This document shows, piece after piece, positions 42,708 through 52,252 of a DNA stretch of 64,000 nt; position 1 is the first letter of the stretch, and the number at the start of each line of letters is the position of its first letter. Source of the DNA: Pseudomonas flexibilis (GTDB lineage: Bacteria; Pseudomonadota; Gammaproteobacteria; Pseudomonadales; Pseudomonadaceae). Below the pieces are notes generated by a model, which was not told the DNA's origin, searched no databases, and saw only the letters and a program-made list of their open reading frames with translations. The position numbers and the translations under genes are program-made. The stretch covers positions 113,756-177,755 of the forward strand of contig NZ_JRUD01000008.1 in the NCBI RefSeq assembly GCF_000802425.1. The letters run 5' to 3'.

Positions 42708-42856
42708 GATGCGTGGCAAATCCCGGCGGTTGAAAGGGACGCGCATTTTACGCGCAAAGCCGCCATTTCCCCAGCCCGACAGTCGGTCATCAACGGTTGC
42801 GGATTCAGACCCTGTGCTAGGCTCCCCTGCACCCACGCCGCCCAACCCCACCGCCC

Positions 42857-43453
42857 ATGACCGTCGACGCCTTTCCCGCCACCGACCTCAGCGATACGCT
42901 GCTCACGCTGTTGCGCGCGGCGCCCGGCGGCAGCAGCGAGTACCAGTTGATCCAGACGCTGCGCGCCGATGGCAACCCGCACCTGTCGCAGCGCTCACTG
43001 CAGGACCCGCTGGTGCTGTTCCGCACCCATTTCCTGGTGTTCAACGCCCTGTATCGCCTGCGCGAACGGCTCTGGCGCGAAGAGGCCGGGCATCTGGAAA
43101 TCAGTCCGCTGCGCATTCGCCTGCTGCCCTACCAGGCCGGCAGCCAGGGGCTGAGCGAAAGCGACCCGTTGCGCGACTACTACCTGGACATGAACCAGTT
43201 GTATGCGACCACCGAAGCGGATGTGGAACAGCTGCTGGACAGCTTCTGGAAGCGCCTGGACAACGGCGGCGACCAGACCCGCGACGCACTGCGCCTGTTC
43301 GAACTGGAGGATGAACCGCAGCTGGACCTGGCGCGCATCCGTTTTCGCTACCGCCAACTGGTCAGTCGCCACCACCCTGACCGTGGCGGCAGCACCGAAC
43401 ACCTGCAGAGCATCAACGCCGCCATGGAAATCCTCGAGCGCCATTACCACTGA
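42857..43453 (+). CDS. DnaJ-related protein
   Basis: The 198-residue protein has an N-terminal DnaJ-related domain (about 10-140) and a C-terminal J-like segment [27 protein letters not shown] with the HPD tripeptide intact. It would stimulate an Hsp70, but no dnaK is nearby. It is divergent from ttcA with a gap of 149 bases. Family members are conserved in Pseudomonas without a known client. Confidence 0.88.
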   Translation: MTVDAFPATDLSDTLLTLLRAAPGGSSEYQLIQTLRADGNPHLSQRSLQDPLVLFRTHFLVFNALYRLRERLWREEAGHLEISPLRIRLLPYQAGSQGLSESDPLRDYYLDMNQLYATTEADVEQLLDSFWKRLDNGGDQTRDALRLFELEDEPQLDLARIRFRYRQLVSRHHPDRGGSTEHLQSINAAMEILERHYH

Positions 43454-43568
43454 TCCGGATCAGCGGGCGCCCCGGTAACCGTTTCGCCAGCACTCCTATA
43501 CTGCGACACAAGGTCGCACGCTGGCGGACTGCCACGGGAGACGACCCGCTAACGAGGAGGTGCAGGCC

Positions 43569-44165
43569 ATGATCAATCATGTCTGGGGGCTGTTCACCCA
43601 TCCCAACAGCGAATGGCGCGAGATCCGCGGCGAGGAGCAGACCAGCCATCCACGGCTGTATGCCTTGTTCGTCCTGGCGGCCATCCCGCCCGTTTCCGCC
43701 TTCATCGGCACCACCCGGGTCGGCTGGGCCCACGGCAACGCCCCGGCGGTGCGGCTGACCGAAGCCAGCGCCCTGCCCCTGGCGGTGCTGTCCTACCTGG
43801 CCATGCTGGTCGGTGTGCTGGTGATGGGCTGGTTCATCCACTGGATGGCCCGCACCTACCACGCCAACCCGACCCTGCGTCAGTGCGTGATGTTCGCGGC
43901 CTATACGGCCACGCCGCTGTTCATCGCCGGGCTGTCGGCGCTGTATCCCAGCCTGTGGCTGGGCATGATCATCGGCACGGCGGCGGTGGCCTATACCGCC
44001 TATCTGCTGTACGTCGGCCTGCCTACCTTCATGGACATCCACCCGGACGAGGGCTTCCTGTTCTCAAGCTCGGTGCTGGCGGTGGGCCTGGTGGTGCTGG
44101 TGGCGATGCTGGCAGTCTCGGTGGTGCTGTGGGGCATGGGCATCGGCCCGATCTACACGCTCTGA
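43569..44165 (+). CDS. Yip1-domain inner membrane protein
   Basis: The 198-residue protein has five membrane segments and begins MINHVWGLFTHPNSEWREI, the typical start of bacterial Yip1-family proteins. The aromatic GWFIHWMARTYHANPTLRQC follows. Its function is unknown. The ATG at 43569 is preceded by GAGGAGG at a distance of about eight bases. An alternative GTG nine bases upstream overlaps that ribosome site and is less likely. Confidence 0.85.
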   Translation: MINHVWGLFTHPNSEWREIRGEEQTSHPRLYALFVLAAIPPVSAFIGTTRVGWAHGNAPAVRLTEASALPLAVLSYLAMLVGVLVMGWFIHWMARTYHANPTLRQCVMFAAYTATPLFIAGLSALYPSLWLGMIIGTAAVAYTAYLLYVGLPTFMDIHPDEGFLFSSSVLAVGLVVLVAMLAVSVVLWGMGIGPIYTL

Positions 44166-44240
44166 CCCAAGCCGGGGCGCATGCTGCCTGCGCCCCGCGA
44201 CTTCTCTATACTGGCGCGCCTGTCCCACCGAGAGGCCGCC

Positions 44241-44735
44241 ATGCCCCAGTTGCTCGAAGCCCGCGTCGAAGAGTGCTATCGCCAGGCCGAGGCGTTCTTC
44301 AAGCGCAGCTTCTCCCGCCCGCGGGTCAGCCTGCAGTTGCGCGGGCAGAAGGCGGGCGTCGCGCATCTGCAGGAGAACCTGCTGCGCTTCAATGCCCAGC
44401 TGTATCGGGAAAACACCGAACACTTCCTGCGCCAGACCGTGGCCCACGAGGTCGCCCATCTGGTCGCCCACCAGCTGTTCGGCCTGCGCATCCGCCCGCA
44501 TGGCGAGGAATGGCAGAAAATCATGCGCGGCGTGTTCCAGTTGCCCCCCGAGCGCTGCCATCACTACGACGTGCCACGGCGCAAGGCGACCCGTTACGTC
44601 TATCGCTGCCAATGCCCGGAAGGCCTGTTCCCGTTCAGCGCCCAGCGCCACGGTCTGGTCGCCAAGGGTCGGCGCTATCTGTGCCGACGCTGCAGGGCAA
44701 CGCTGCAGTTCACTGGCGAGCTGCGCGTGGAGTGA
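44241..44735 (+). CDS. sprT: SprT family zinc metalloprotease-like protein
   Basis: The 164-residue protein has the zinc-binding HEVAHLVAHQLFG (about residues 69-81) and a C-terminal zinc ribbon with YRCQCPEG and YLCRRCRATL. This is the SprT organisation, related to the SPRTN DNA-protein crosslink protease; the bacterial role is not established. I use the ATG giving MPQLLEARVEEC. It follows the Yip1 gene after 75 bases. Confidence 0.92.
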   Translation: MPQLLEARVEECYRQAEAFFKRSFSRPRVSLQLRGQKAGVAHLQENLLRFNAQLYRENTEHFLRQTVAHEVAHLVAHQLFGLRIRPHGEEWQKIMRGVFQLPPERCHHYDVPRRKATRYVYRCQCPEGLFPFSAQRHGLVAKGRRYLCRRCRATLQFTGELRVE

Positions 44736-44786
44736 TGCCGAGGGGCTTCAGCGCCGTGGCCTTCGTGCGGGCCTTAGCCAAGAGCT

Positions 44787-44807
44787 CGCGACTGAAGTCG
44801 CTCCTAC
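44787..44807. repeat. Solo REP-like core, identical to 38794-38814
   Basis: The same 21 bases with palindrome GCGACT-GA-AGTCGC, followed by CTCCTAC, lie between the convergent SprT and DUF2937 genes. Confidence 0.7.
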
Positions 44808-44833
44808 GATCGGTACGGGCGCCCGCCGCAAGA

Positions 44834-45340
44834 TCAGAGGGGACGCACGCGGCGGGTGAACAGCAGGGAGCCGAGCATGGCCAGCAGGCTTGCCACCAGC
44901 GCCGCCAGCAGCAGGCCGCAGGACAGACCCCAGGCGATGGCCGCCGGGTCCAGCGGTACCTGGTACTGGTAGCCACGCAACGCATCACGGGTCAGTCGCG
45001 GGTCGGCGGCGCTGAACAGGTGCCAGGCGCGCGCGTACCAGGGCCCCTGCATGGCCTGCCACTCGCGGTCGAGCAATTCGGCGCGGCCCACGAGGTGCTC
45101 GATGCTGCCGGCATCGCTGCGCATCACCGGATCGTCACTGGCGCGATAATGCCGCAGCAGCGCCTGCAGGTCGCCGGCGAAGAAACGCCGCGCGGTGTCG
45201 CGAAAGCCTTCCAGGCTGTGCGCCGATTCCAGGCGGTGGGCTTCCAGACGCTGGGTGTAGACATCCATGAACGCGGGGATCTGCACCCCCACCAGCAGGC
45301 CGAAGGCAAACAGCAGCAGACGCAGGTAACTACGCAACAT
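44834..45340 (-). CDS. DUF2937 family membrane protein
   Basis: The 168-residue protein has an N-terminal membrane segment (LRLLLFAFGLLVGVQIPAF) and a C-terminal one (IAWGLSCGLLLAALVASLLAM), with a polar periplasmic or cytoplasmic part between. This layout and the start MLRSYLRLLLF match DUF2937. Nothing is known of its function. It lies 49 bases after the amidotransferase gene on the same strand. Confidence 0.82.
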   Translation of the reverse strand: MLRSYLRLLLFAFGLLVGVQIPAFMDVYTQRLEAHRLESAHSLEGFRDTARRFFAGDLQALLRHYRASDDPVMRSDAGSIEHLVGRAELLDREWQAMQGPWYARAWHLFSAADPRLTRDALRGYQYQVPLDPAAIAWGLSCGLLLAALVASLLAMLGSLLFTRRVRPL

Positions 45341-45389
45341 GGAGAGATTCCTGACTGAAGGTGCGAACCGACTGCAAGCGGCGTGCCGC

Positions 45390-46163
45390 TCAGGCCTTGC
45401 CGCTGGCGATGCACTCGCCGCGCCGCCACAGGGTCCAGTCGCCCGGCTCGTGGGCGATCCAGCGTTCGTTATCGGTCAGCGGCTCGGTGGCCAGCACGGT
45501 CACCACGTCGTCGGGGCTGGTTTCCGCCTGAAAATCGACGGTCACGTCGGCATCCTTCAGACGCGCTGGCCCGAAGGGCGCGCGGCGGGTGATCTGCGCC
45601 AGCTTGGTGGTGCAGAAGCTGAACAGCCAGTCGCCATCGCTGAGCAGGCAGTTGAACACGCCCTTGCCACGGTACTCGGCGCAGGCGGCCACCAGCGTCG
45701 GCAGCAGCAGCGTCACATCCACCGGGGCGGGAAAGGCCTGGCGAACCCGGTTGAGCAGTTCGCAGAACGCCGCCTCGCTGTCGGTTTCGCCCACCGGCCG
45801 ATAGAAGCCCGCCTCGGCATGGAAATCCCGCAGCTGGCCGTTGTGGGCGAAGCACCAGTAGCGCCCCCACAGCTCGCGGGAAAAGGGGTGGGTGTTGGCC
45901 AGCGAGACCGGCCCGGCATTGGCCTGGCGGATATGCCCGATGACCACCTTGCTCTTGATCGGATAGCGTTGTACCAGGCGCGCCACCTCGGAGTCGGCAC
46001 TGGCGGTTGGGTCCTGGAACAGGCGCAGCCCGCGCCCTTCGTAGAAGCCGATGCCCCAGCCATCGCTGTGCGGGCCGGTGCGGCCGCCACGCTGCATCAG
46101 TCCGGTGAAGCTGAACAGGATGTCGGTGGGCACATTGGCGCTCATGCCGAGCAGTTCACACAT
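45390..46163 (-). CDS. Class II glutamine amidotransferase (YafJ-like)
   Basis: The 257-residue protein begins MCELLGMSANVPTD, so the catalytic cysteine becomes N-terminal after Met removal. It has the glutaminase motifs SDGWGIGFYEG, GHIRQANAG and CFAHNGQLRDF. This is the Ntn-hydrolase domain alone, with no synthase domain, as in E. coli YafJ. The acceptor is unknown. It forms a cluster with two small membrane protein genes on the minus strand. Confidence 0.92.
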   Translation of the reverse strand: MCELLGMSANVPTDILFSFTGLMQRGGRTGPHSDGWGIGFYEGRGLRLFQDPTASADSEVARLVQRYPIKSKVVIGHIRQANAGPVSLANTHPFSRELWGRYWCFAHNGQLRDFHAEAGFYRPVGETDSEAAFCELLNRVRQAFPAPVDVTLLLPTLVAACAEYRGKGVFNCLLSDGDWLFSFCTTKLAQITRRAPFGPARLKDADVTVDFQAETSPDDVVTVLATEPLTDNERWIAHEPGDWTLWRRGECIASGKA

Positions 46164-46179
46164 GGCAGCGTCTCCGCGG

Positions 46180-46575
46180 TCAGGCCTGCGGCTCGACGCG
46201 GCGGGCGTCCCCGCCGTCCGCCCGCGCAGCGGCGCGCTCCCGCAGCCAGCGCTCGATCGGCCAGCGCGCGGCGGCGAAGATCAGGTAGAGCACCAGAGCG
46301 ACCAGGCCGTACATGGACAGGTCGGCCAGCGCCCGCCAAACGCTGTCGCCAACCTTGAAGCCGAGATCCAGCGCACCGATGGCGATGGCTGGCGCCAGCA
46401 AGTCGCGGGACGGGTCCACCAGGGTCGGCGTGAACAGCAGCACGGCGGCCGCCAGACGCAGGATTTCGCGCAACCAGCGCCACATCCAGCGGGTCAGGCG
46501 CATCCACACCAGCATCAGGCCAAGGCCGGCGCTGAGGTACAGGGCCCAGGCAAGCAGGTAGTCGTTGTCGATCAT
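46180..46575 (-). CDS. Conserved small membrane protein, 131 aa
   Basis: The protein has three or four hydrophobic segments and starts MIDNDYLLAWALYLSAGLG. The C-terminus is rich in Arg and Ala. I do not recognise a domain. It is separated by 16 bases from the amidotransferase gene and is divergent from ptrB, the usual neighbour in Pseudomonas. A much longer frame through the ptrB complement is spurious. Confidence 0.75.
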   Translation of the reverse strand: MIDNDYLLAWALYLSAGLGLMLVWMRLTRWMWRWLREILRLAAAVLLFTPTLVDPSRDLLAPAIAIGALDLGFKVGDSVWRALADLSMYGLVALVLYLIFAAARWPIERWLRERAAARADGGDARRVEPQA

Positions 46576-46668
46576 TGGCGTTTCGGGCGGTGAAAGGGGC
46601 GCATATGATAGCGGCTTTTGCAGCGGGCCACCTACCCGGTGCACCCTCTCCCGCTTTCGAGGCCACCC

Positions 46669-48711
46669 ATGAGCCAAGCCCCCATCGCCCGCAGCATCCC
46701 TGGCGCCGATCCCTACCAGTGGCTGGAAAACCGCGACAGCGCCGAGGTGCTCGATTACCTGCAGGCGGAAAACGCCTACACCGACGCCTGCCTGGCGGAC
46801 CAGGCCGAGCTGCGCCAGCGGCTGTTCGAGGAGATCAAGGGCCGCATCCGCGAGACCGACCTTTCCCTGCCGGCACCCTGGAAGGACTTTCTCTACTACC
46901 AGCGCACCACTGCGGGTGACGAGTATCCGCGCCACTATCGCTGCCGCCGCCCGGCGGATGGCTCGCTGGCCATCGACGACGCCAGCGAACAATTGCTGCT
47001 GGACCCCAACACCCTGGCCGACGGCGGTTTCCTGTCGCTGGGCGCCTTCAGCCTGAGTCCCGACCAGCGCCTGCTCGGCTACAGCCTGGACACCACCGGC
47101 GACGAGATCTACCGGCTGTTCATCAAGGACCTGCACAGCGGCGAGATCAGCGAACTGCCGTTCGAGGACTGCGACGGCAGCCTGTGCTGGGCCAACGACA
47201 GCCAGACGCTGTTCTTCGCCGAACTGGACGACACCCACCGCCCGCACAAGCTGTACCGCTACCGGTTGGGCGACGCCGAGGCGCAGCTGGTGTTCAACGA
47301 GCCGGACGGGCGCTTCTTCATCCACTGCTACCGCACCAGCTCCGAGCGCCAGCTGGTGCTGGCCAGTACCAGCAAGACCACCAGCGAGGCCTGGGTGCTG
47401 GACGCCGAGCGGCCGCACGACGCCTTCGTCTGCGTCGCGCCGCGCGAGGAAGGCCACGAGTACGATCTCGATCACGGCCTGCTCGACGGTGAGTGGCGCT
47501 GGTTCATCCGCAGCAACCAGGCCGGCATCAATTTCGCCCTGTACACCGCCCCGCAGGCCAACCCGGAACGTGCCCACTGGCAACTGCTGCGCGCCCACGA
47601 CCCCGCGGTGATGCTGGAAGATATCGACCTGAACAGCACGGCCCATGTGCTCAGCCTGCGCGAGGGCGGCCTCTCGGTGCTGGAAGTCCATCCGGCCGGC
47701 GCCGCGCCCTATCGGGTCGCCCTGCCCGACGCCGTCTACAGCCTGCACGTGGCCAGCACCCTGGAATTCGACAGCCCGGTGATCCGCCTGCGCTACGAAT
47801 CGCTCAACCGGCCGGCGCAGCTGCGCCAGCTGGAGCTGGCCAGCGGCACGCAGCAGGTGCTCAAGGAAACCCCGGTGGAAGGCCCGTTCGATGCCCAGGC
47901 CTACGAGAGCCGGCGGCTGTGGGCCACCGCGCCGGACGGCACGCGCATCCCGGTCAGCCTGGTGGCGCGCCGCGAGGTGTTCGCCGCCGGCCAGCCGGCG
48001 CCACTCTATCTCTACGGTTATGGCGCCTATGGCGAAAGCCTCGATCCCTGGTTCTCCCACGCGCGCCTGTCGCTGCTGGAGCGCGGCTTCATCTTCGCCA
48101 TCGCGCACGTGCGCGGCGGCGGCGAGATGGGCGAGGCCTGGTACCGCGCCGGCAAGCTGGAGCACAAGGCTAACACCTTCGGCGATTTCATCGCCGTGGC
48201 GGAAAGCCTCGTCGCCAGCGGCCTCACCCAGCCGGAGAAGCTGGCCATCAGCGGCGGCAGCGCCGGCGGCCTGCTGATCGGCGCGGTGCTCAATCGGCGC
48301 CCGGATCTCTTCGGCGCCGCCATCGCCGAAGTGCCCTTCGTCGACGTGCTGAACAGCATGCTCAACCCGGACCTGCCGCTGACCGTCACCGAATACGACG
48401 AATGGGGCGACCCGCGCGATCCCGAGGTGCATGCGCGCATCCAGGGCTACGCGCCCTACGAGAACGTGCGCGCCCAGATCTATCCGCCGCTGCTGGTGGT
48501 GGCCGGCTACCACGACAGCCGCGTGCAGTACTGGGAGGCCGCCAAGTGGGTCGCCCGCCTGCGCGCCACCAAGGCCGACGACCACCTGCTGCTGCTCAAG
48601 ACCGAAATGAGCGCCGGCCACGGCGGCATGAGCGGCCGCTACCAGGCCTTGCACGACGTGGCGCTGGAATACGCCTTCCTGCTCAAGGTGCTGGGACTGG
48701 CAGCAGGCTGA
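46669..48711 (+). CDS. ptrB: Oligopeptidase B (S9A prolyl oligopeptidase family)
   Basis: PtrB cuts peptides after Arg and Lys. The 680-residue protein has an N-terminal beta-propeller (about 70-400) that filters substrates by size, and a C-terminal alpha/beta hydrolase domain. The catalytic serine is in SGGSAGGLLIG, the aspartate in AGYHDSRVQYWE and the histidine in SAGHGGMSGR. Gly-rich HVRGGGEMG precedes the serine. I use the ATG giving MSQAPIARSIPGADP. Confidence 0.95.
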   Translation: MSQAPIARSIPGADPYQWLENRDSAEVLDYLQAENAYTDACLADQAELRQRLFEEIKGRIRETDLSLPAPWKDFLYYQRTTAGDEYPRHYRCRRPADGSLAIDDASEQLLLDPNTLADGGFLSLGAFSLSPDQRLLGYSLDTTGDEIYRLFIKDLHSGEISELPFEDCDGSLCWANDSQTLFFAELDDTHRPHKLYRYRLGDAEAQLVFNEPDGRFFIHCYRTSSERQLVLASTSKTTSEAWVLDAERPHDAFVCVAPREEGHEYDLDHGLLDGEWRWFIRSNQAGINFALYTAPQANPERAHWQLLRAHDPAVMLEDIDLNSTAHVLSLREGGLSVLEVHPAGAAPYRVALPDAVYSLHVASTLEFDSPVIRLRYESLNRPAQLRQLELASGTQQVLKETPVEGPFDAQAYESRRLWATAPDGTRIPVSLVARREVFAAGQPAPLYLYGYGAYGESLDPWFSHARLSLLERGFIFAIAHVRGGGEMGEAWYRAGKLEHKANTFGDFIAVAESLVASGLTQPEKLAISGGSAGGLLIGAVLNRRPDLFGAAIAEVPFVDVLNSMLNPDLPLTVTEYDEWGDPRDPEVHARIQGYAPYENVRAQIYPPLLVVAGYHDSRVQYWEAAKWVARLRATKADDHLLLLKTEMSAGHGGMSGRYQALHDVALEYAFLLKVLGLAAG

Positions 48712-48716
48712 GGCCA

Positions 48717-48832
48717 CAGGAGCGAATTCATTCGCGGGCTTCTGACTGTGGTTGCAACCACCTCGCCGGCCGCACCTTGCCGGCCGCACCTCACCGGCCG
48801 CCAAAAAAGCTCGCGGACACGTCCGCTCCTGC
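48717..48832. repeat. REP-like pair between ptrB and the YihY gene
   Basis: CAGGAGCGAATTCATTCGCG (48717-48736) is imperfectly inverted at 48808-48832 (AGCTCGCGGACACGTCCGCTCCTGC). Between them lie repeated GCCGGCCGCACC units. The two genes converge here. Confidence 0.65.
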
Positions 48833-48843
48833 AGGCAATCGTC

Positions 48844-49725
48844 CTACTGTGCTCCGCCCGGATGTGCCACCTTCTCGCCGGGATCCTTGCCGCTCGGGTC
48901 CTGATGCTCGATCACCGCGTTGAGTTCGGCGCCAAACAGCAGCACCGCGGCGGACAGGTAGAAATACATCAGCAGCACGATGATCGCGCCGATGCTGCCG
49001 TAGGTGGCGCTGTAGTCGGCGAAGTTCTGCACGTAGTAGCCGAAGCCCAGCGAGGCGGCGATCCAGGTCAACACGGCGATCAGCGAGCCGGGAGTAATGA
49101 AGCGGAATTCCTGCTCGACGTCCGGCGTGACGTAATAGAACACGGCCACTGCCAGCACCAGCAAAAGCACCGCCACCGGCCAGCGCAGCCACGCCCAGAC
49201 CGTCACTACCACCTGTTGCAGGCCGAACAGGTCGGCGAGCCAGCCCATCAGCGTCGGGCCGACCACCATCAGTGCGGCCGCCGTCAGCAGCATGGCAGCC
49301 ATGCCCACCGTGTAGAGCACCGACAGCGGATAACGCTTCCAGAGGGGGCGCCCCTCGCGCACGTCATAGGCACGGTTCATGGCGACCATGGCCGAACGGA
49401 TCCCGGCCGACGCCGTCCACAGGGCAAACAGGATGGCGATGGAGAACAACCCGGACTTCTGACGCTCGAATTGCACGATCACCGCATCCACCTGCTCCAT
49501 GGCCTGGGGCGGCAGCAGCAACGCGGCCTGGCTGCGCAGCCAGTCGTAGAAAGCCTGCAGATCGAGATAGCCGACCACCGCCACCAGAAACAGCAGGAAG
49601 GGGAACAGCGAGAACAGCCCGCGAAAAGCCAGGGCGGCGGCATAGGTTTCCATCTCGTCTTCGCCGAACTCCCTGAACGATCGCTTCATCAGCTCGACGA
49701 AGCCCAGTCCGCGCAGATCGAACAT
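48844..49725 (-). CDS. YihY/UPF0761 (BrkB-like) inner membrane protein
   Basis: The 293-residue protein has six membrane segments and the YihY/BrkB signature: ETYAAALAFRGLFSLFPFLLFL (about 26-47), ALWTASAGIRSAM and YGSIGAIIVLLMYFYLSAAVLLFGAELNA near the C-terminus. Despite the old name as a ribonuclease or virulence factor, the function is unknown. Length and topology are normal for the family. Confidence 0.92.
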   Translation of the reverse strand: MFDLRGLGFVELMKRSFREFGEDEMETYAAALAFRGLFSLFPFLLFLVAVVGYLDLQAFYDWLRSQAALLLPPQAMEQVDAVIVQFERQKSGLFSIAILFALWTASAGIRSAMVAMNRAYDVREGRPLWKRYPLSVLYTVGMAAMLLTAAALMVVGPTLMGWLADLFGLQQVVVTVWAWLRWPVAVLLLVLAVAVFYYVTPDVEQEFRFITPGSLIAVLTWIAASLGFGYYVQNFADYSATYGSIGAIIVLLMYFYLSAAVLLFGAELNAVIEHQDPSGKDPGEKVAHPGGAQ

Positions 49726-49874
49726 GCGTTCCTCTCCCTTCAGCTCGCCTGAACAGGGACGGGGCGCAGCGGCATAAGTTTCTTCACCCGGACAAAGGCC
49801 GGTAGTCGCCTGCCGCGAACAGCCCGCACGCGCGGCAGTCAGCAGAACACAGCCTCGAACCGGGAGTACGCACT

Positions 49875-50213
49875 ATGCATGGCTACAACACCTCCTCCGA
49901 ACACCGGGCGCAGAACGTGCACGGCTGGGAACGTACCCTGTCCATCGCCGGCGGCTTCTTCCTGCTGGCCTATGGCCTGCGCAAGGGTGGTCTTGCCGGC
50001 CTGGTGGAACTGGGCCTCGGCGGCATGGCGCTGGCCCGCGGCATGACCGGCCAATGCGCGGCCAAGCGGGCCCTGTGCCGATCCTGCGCCGAGGGCGAGT
50101 ACTGCTCCATCGAGGAACATGAGCAGCAACGGCGCAACGCCGAAGCGGCCACGCACACCAGCACCGTGACCGGCAACGATTCGCTGGACAGCCCGCCAGT
50201 GGGCCGCCCCTAA
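49875..50213 (+). CDS. DUF2892 (YgaP-like) membrane-domain protein
   Basis: The 112-residue protein has the DUF2892 pattern: NVHGWERTLSIAGGFFLLAYGLRKG and GLAGLVELGLGGMALARGMTGQC, two membrane helices at about 22-60. A cysteine cluster (CAAKRALCRSCAEGEYC) follows; then the C-terminus is polar. The family is found fused to rhodanese domains elsewhere; here it stands alone. It lies upstream of the curli genes by 192 bases but is not an obvious part of them. Confidence 0.85.
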   Translation: MHGYNTSSEHRAQNVHGWERTLSIAGGFFLLAYGLRKGGLAGLVELGLGGMALARGMTGQCAAKRALCRSCAEGEYCSIEEHEQQRRNAEAATHTSTVTGNDSLDSPPVGRP

Positions 50214-50405
50214 CCTCCCCTCCTGCCCCCTCTCCCGTCCAGAGAGGGGCATCGCCCCAATCCGTCGGCCAGCCCGGGCCCACCGATGCGCGCGGCGATT
50301 TGCTGGAATTCACAACCTGAACCATGCTCTTGCGCAAGTCGACCCACCGACGGCGACCCGCAGGACGCGAGCGCCTTACCGGAACAAAGACCCAAGGACA
50401 CGGGA

Positions 50406-50870
50406 ATGAAACGCCACGCCCCCTTCGCCGCAATCATGGCCCTGATCCTGCAGAGTGGTGCGGCATTCGCCTTCGACCTGCTGGACAACGGCGACCTGGC
50501 TGGCAATGCCGATCTGTACGAGGCGCGCCAGGTGATAGCCGGCGAACTGCAACTGCATATCAGCCAGCAGGGTCAGCACAACCTGGCCATGCTCGATCAG
50601 CAGGGCGACTCGCTGCTTGGCGGCATCGTGCAACAGGGCAGCCATCACGAAGCCTATCTGCTGCAGCAAGGCAGCAACCTGATGGCCAGCATCTGGCAGC
50701 AGGGCTATGGCAACCAGGCCGCCATCCTCCAGTTCGGCTACGGCAATGAAGCCCAGATCATCCAGGCCGGCGCACACAACACGGCCAGCATCGAGCAATC
50801 CGGATCAGGGCTATATGGCCGGATCACGCAGGTGGGCGTCGGGCTGCACGCGCAGGTGCGACAGCGCTGA
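50406..50870 (+). CDS. csgB: Minor curlin/nucleator CsgB-like
   Basis: The 154-residue protein has a signal peptide (to about AAFA, residue 22). Five imperfect curlin repeats of about 22 residues follow (for example ISQQGQHNLAMLDQQG and IWQQGYGNQAAILQFG), matching the S/I-x-Q-x-G-x-N-x-A pattern. In E. coli CsgB seeds fibres of CsgA on the outer membrane. AAGGA precedes the ATG giving MKRHAPFAAIM. It is 56 bases upstream of csgA, so the two are probably one operon. Confidence 0.9.
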   Translation: MKRHAPFAAIMALILQSGAAFAFDLLDNGDLAGNADLYEARQVIAGELQLHISQQGQHNLAMLDQQGDSLLGGIVQQGSHHEAYLLQQGSNLMASIWQQGYGNQAAILQFGYGNEAQIIQAGAHNTASIEQSGSGLYGRITQVGVGLHAQVRQR

Positions 50871-50926
50871 CGCCCCGAGAAACACCAATAAGGAAAGCAG
50901 TAGTACACCAACAAGGAGGCAATACC

Positions 50927-52204
50927 ATGTTCAACAAATCCCCCCTCGCCGCAGCGATTCTGATGCTCAGCGCCGGTCCGGTGCTGGCCGACGGCGTTTC
51001 CGAACAAACCCAACAGGGCTGGCACAATGACGCGGCAGTGGTGCAGGTCGGCGGCAACGCGCACGCCGTGCAACTGCAGGATGGCGCCGGCAACGACGCT
51101 CGCTCGCTGCAGACCGTCAGCGTCGGCACGATCAATCAGCGCCAGCAGGGCACTCACAACCGAGCGAACGCCGACCAGCACCTCGCCGGCCCGGGCAGCA
51201 GCATCCGCCAGGTGCAGGAAGGCCATGCCAACGACGCCCACGCCACCCAGTTCGGCAGCTGGGGCAGCAGCGCCAACCAGGTCCAGCTGGGCAATGGCAA
51301 CGATTCCTCGGTCGCCCAGTACGGCAGTGCGCACAGCCGTGCCACCACCATCCAGCGCGGGGATGACAACAGTGCCCAGGTGCGCCAGGACCTGAGCCTG
51401 CACAGCCGCGCCCGGATCGAACAGCAAGGCTCGCTGAACGAGGCCTCCGCCGAGCAGCGCTTCACGCTGGGCGGCAGCATCGACATCGAGCAACAGGGCA
51501 CCCTGCACCAGATCAGCGTGTATCAGCTCGACACCGCCGGCAACCGGGTGACCACCCTGCAGAACGGCGTCAACAGCTCCGCCAGCATCACCCAGCGCAG
51601 CCAGACTGGCAGCCAGGTGCAGATCACCCAGTTCGGCGGCCTGCAGGACGTCACCGTCCACCAGGCAGCCGCCGACCACAGCCTGATCGAGACCCTGCAG
51701 ACCGGCGAAGGCAACAGCCTGCAGGTCGAGCAGATCGACGGCACCCACCTCACCGCGCGACTCACCCAGCACGGCGTGGGCAACAACCAGACCCTGGAGC
51801 AAAGCGGCGAAGGCAACAGCGTGACCCTGACTGCCAACGGCGGCGACAACCGCGTGCGGCTGACCCAGACCGGCAACTACAACGAGCTGTACTTCGATCA
51901 GAACGGCAGCGACAACCTGCTGATTGCCGAGCAGCGTGGCACCTCCAACCGCTTCGATGGCAGCAGCAACGGCTGGCACAACACCGGCTATCTGGACCAG
52001 GACGGCAGCTTCAACCAGGCCACCCTGCGCCAGAGCGGCCACCTGAACACCGCGGACATCACGCAGTACGGCAGCAACGGCAGCGCTTACGTCAGCCAGG
52101 CAGGCTCGCTGAACTACGCCGTGGTGAACCAGGCGGGCTACAACCAGGTCAGCACCATCCACCAGTACGGCTACGGCAACCAGGCCAGCGCGCTGCAGCG
52201 CTGA
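50927..52204 (+). CDS. csgA: Major curlin CsgA-like, extended (about 18 repeats)
   Basis: CsgA polymers form the extracellular amyloid fibre of curli. The protein is 425 residues long, against about 150 in E. coli. It has a signal peptide ending near GPVLA (residue 22) and a body made of about 18 curlin units of 21-24 residues (for example ITQYGSNGSAYVSQAG and ISQ-, LTQ- and IEQ-type motifs). The last repeat ends GYGNQASALQR. Strong AAGGAGG ribosome site. A REP-like hairpin and a bidirectional terminator follow. Confidence 0.92.
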   Translation: MFNKSPLAAAILMLSAGPVLADGVSEQTQQGWHNDAAVVQVGGNAHAVQLQDGAGNDARSLQTVSVGTINQRQQGTHNRANADQHLAGPGSSIRQVQEGHANDAHATQFGSWGSSANQVQLGNGNDSSVAQYGSAHSRATTIQRGDDNSAQVRQDLSLHSRARIEQQGSLNEASAEQRFTLGGSIDIEQQGTLHQISVYQLDTAGNRVTTLQNGVNSSASITQRSQTGSQVQITQFGGLQDVTVHQAAADHSLIETLQTGEGNSLQVEQIDGTHLTARLTQHGVGNNQTLEQSGEGNSVTLTANGGDNRVRLTQTGNYNELYFDQNGSDNLLIAEQRGTSNRFDGSSNGWHNTGYLDQDGSFNQATLRQSGHLNTADITQYGSNGSAYVSQAGSLNYAVVNQAGYNQVSTIHQYGYGNQASALQR

Positions 52205-52210
52205 GGCCGT

Positions 52211-52240
52211 GCGCGGGAGCGAAGTTTTTCGCTCCCGCGC
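52211..52240 (+). repeat. Perfect hairpin after csgA (REP-like)
   Basis: GCGCGGGAGCGAA / TTCGCTCCCGCGC makes a 13-base stem with a four-base loop (GTTT), seven bases after the csgA stop. The GGGAGCGAA core belongs to the REP family of this window and could slow 3' decay of the csgBA mRNA. Confidence 0.75.
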
Positions 52241-52252
52241 CTTCGCAACACG

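Noticed and set aside
43613..45358. A 581-residue plus frame covering the Yip1, sprT and DUF2937 region
   Set aside because: Arg/Pro/Ala-rich shadow frame that crosses three separate, well-supported genes.
46180..48804. An 874-residue minus frame covering ptrB
   Set aside because: Only its last 131 residues make sense as a gene (the small membrane protein starting at 46575); the rest is the complement of ptrB.
50927..52204. Periodic repeats of about 66-69 bases that might suggest a CRISPR-like or tandem DNA array
   Set aside because: The period is an amino-acid repeat of 22-23 residues with drifting DNA sequence, as in curlin genes.
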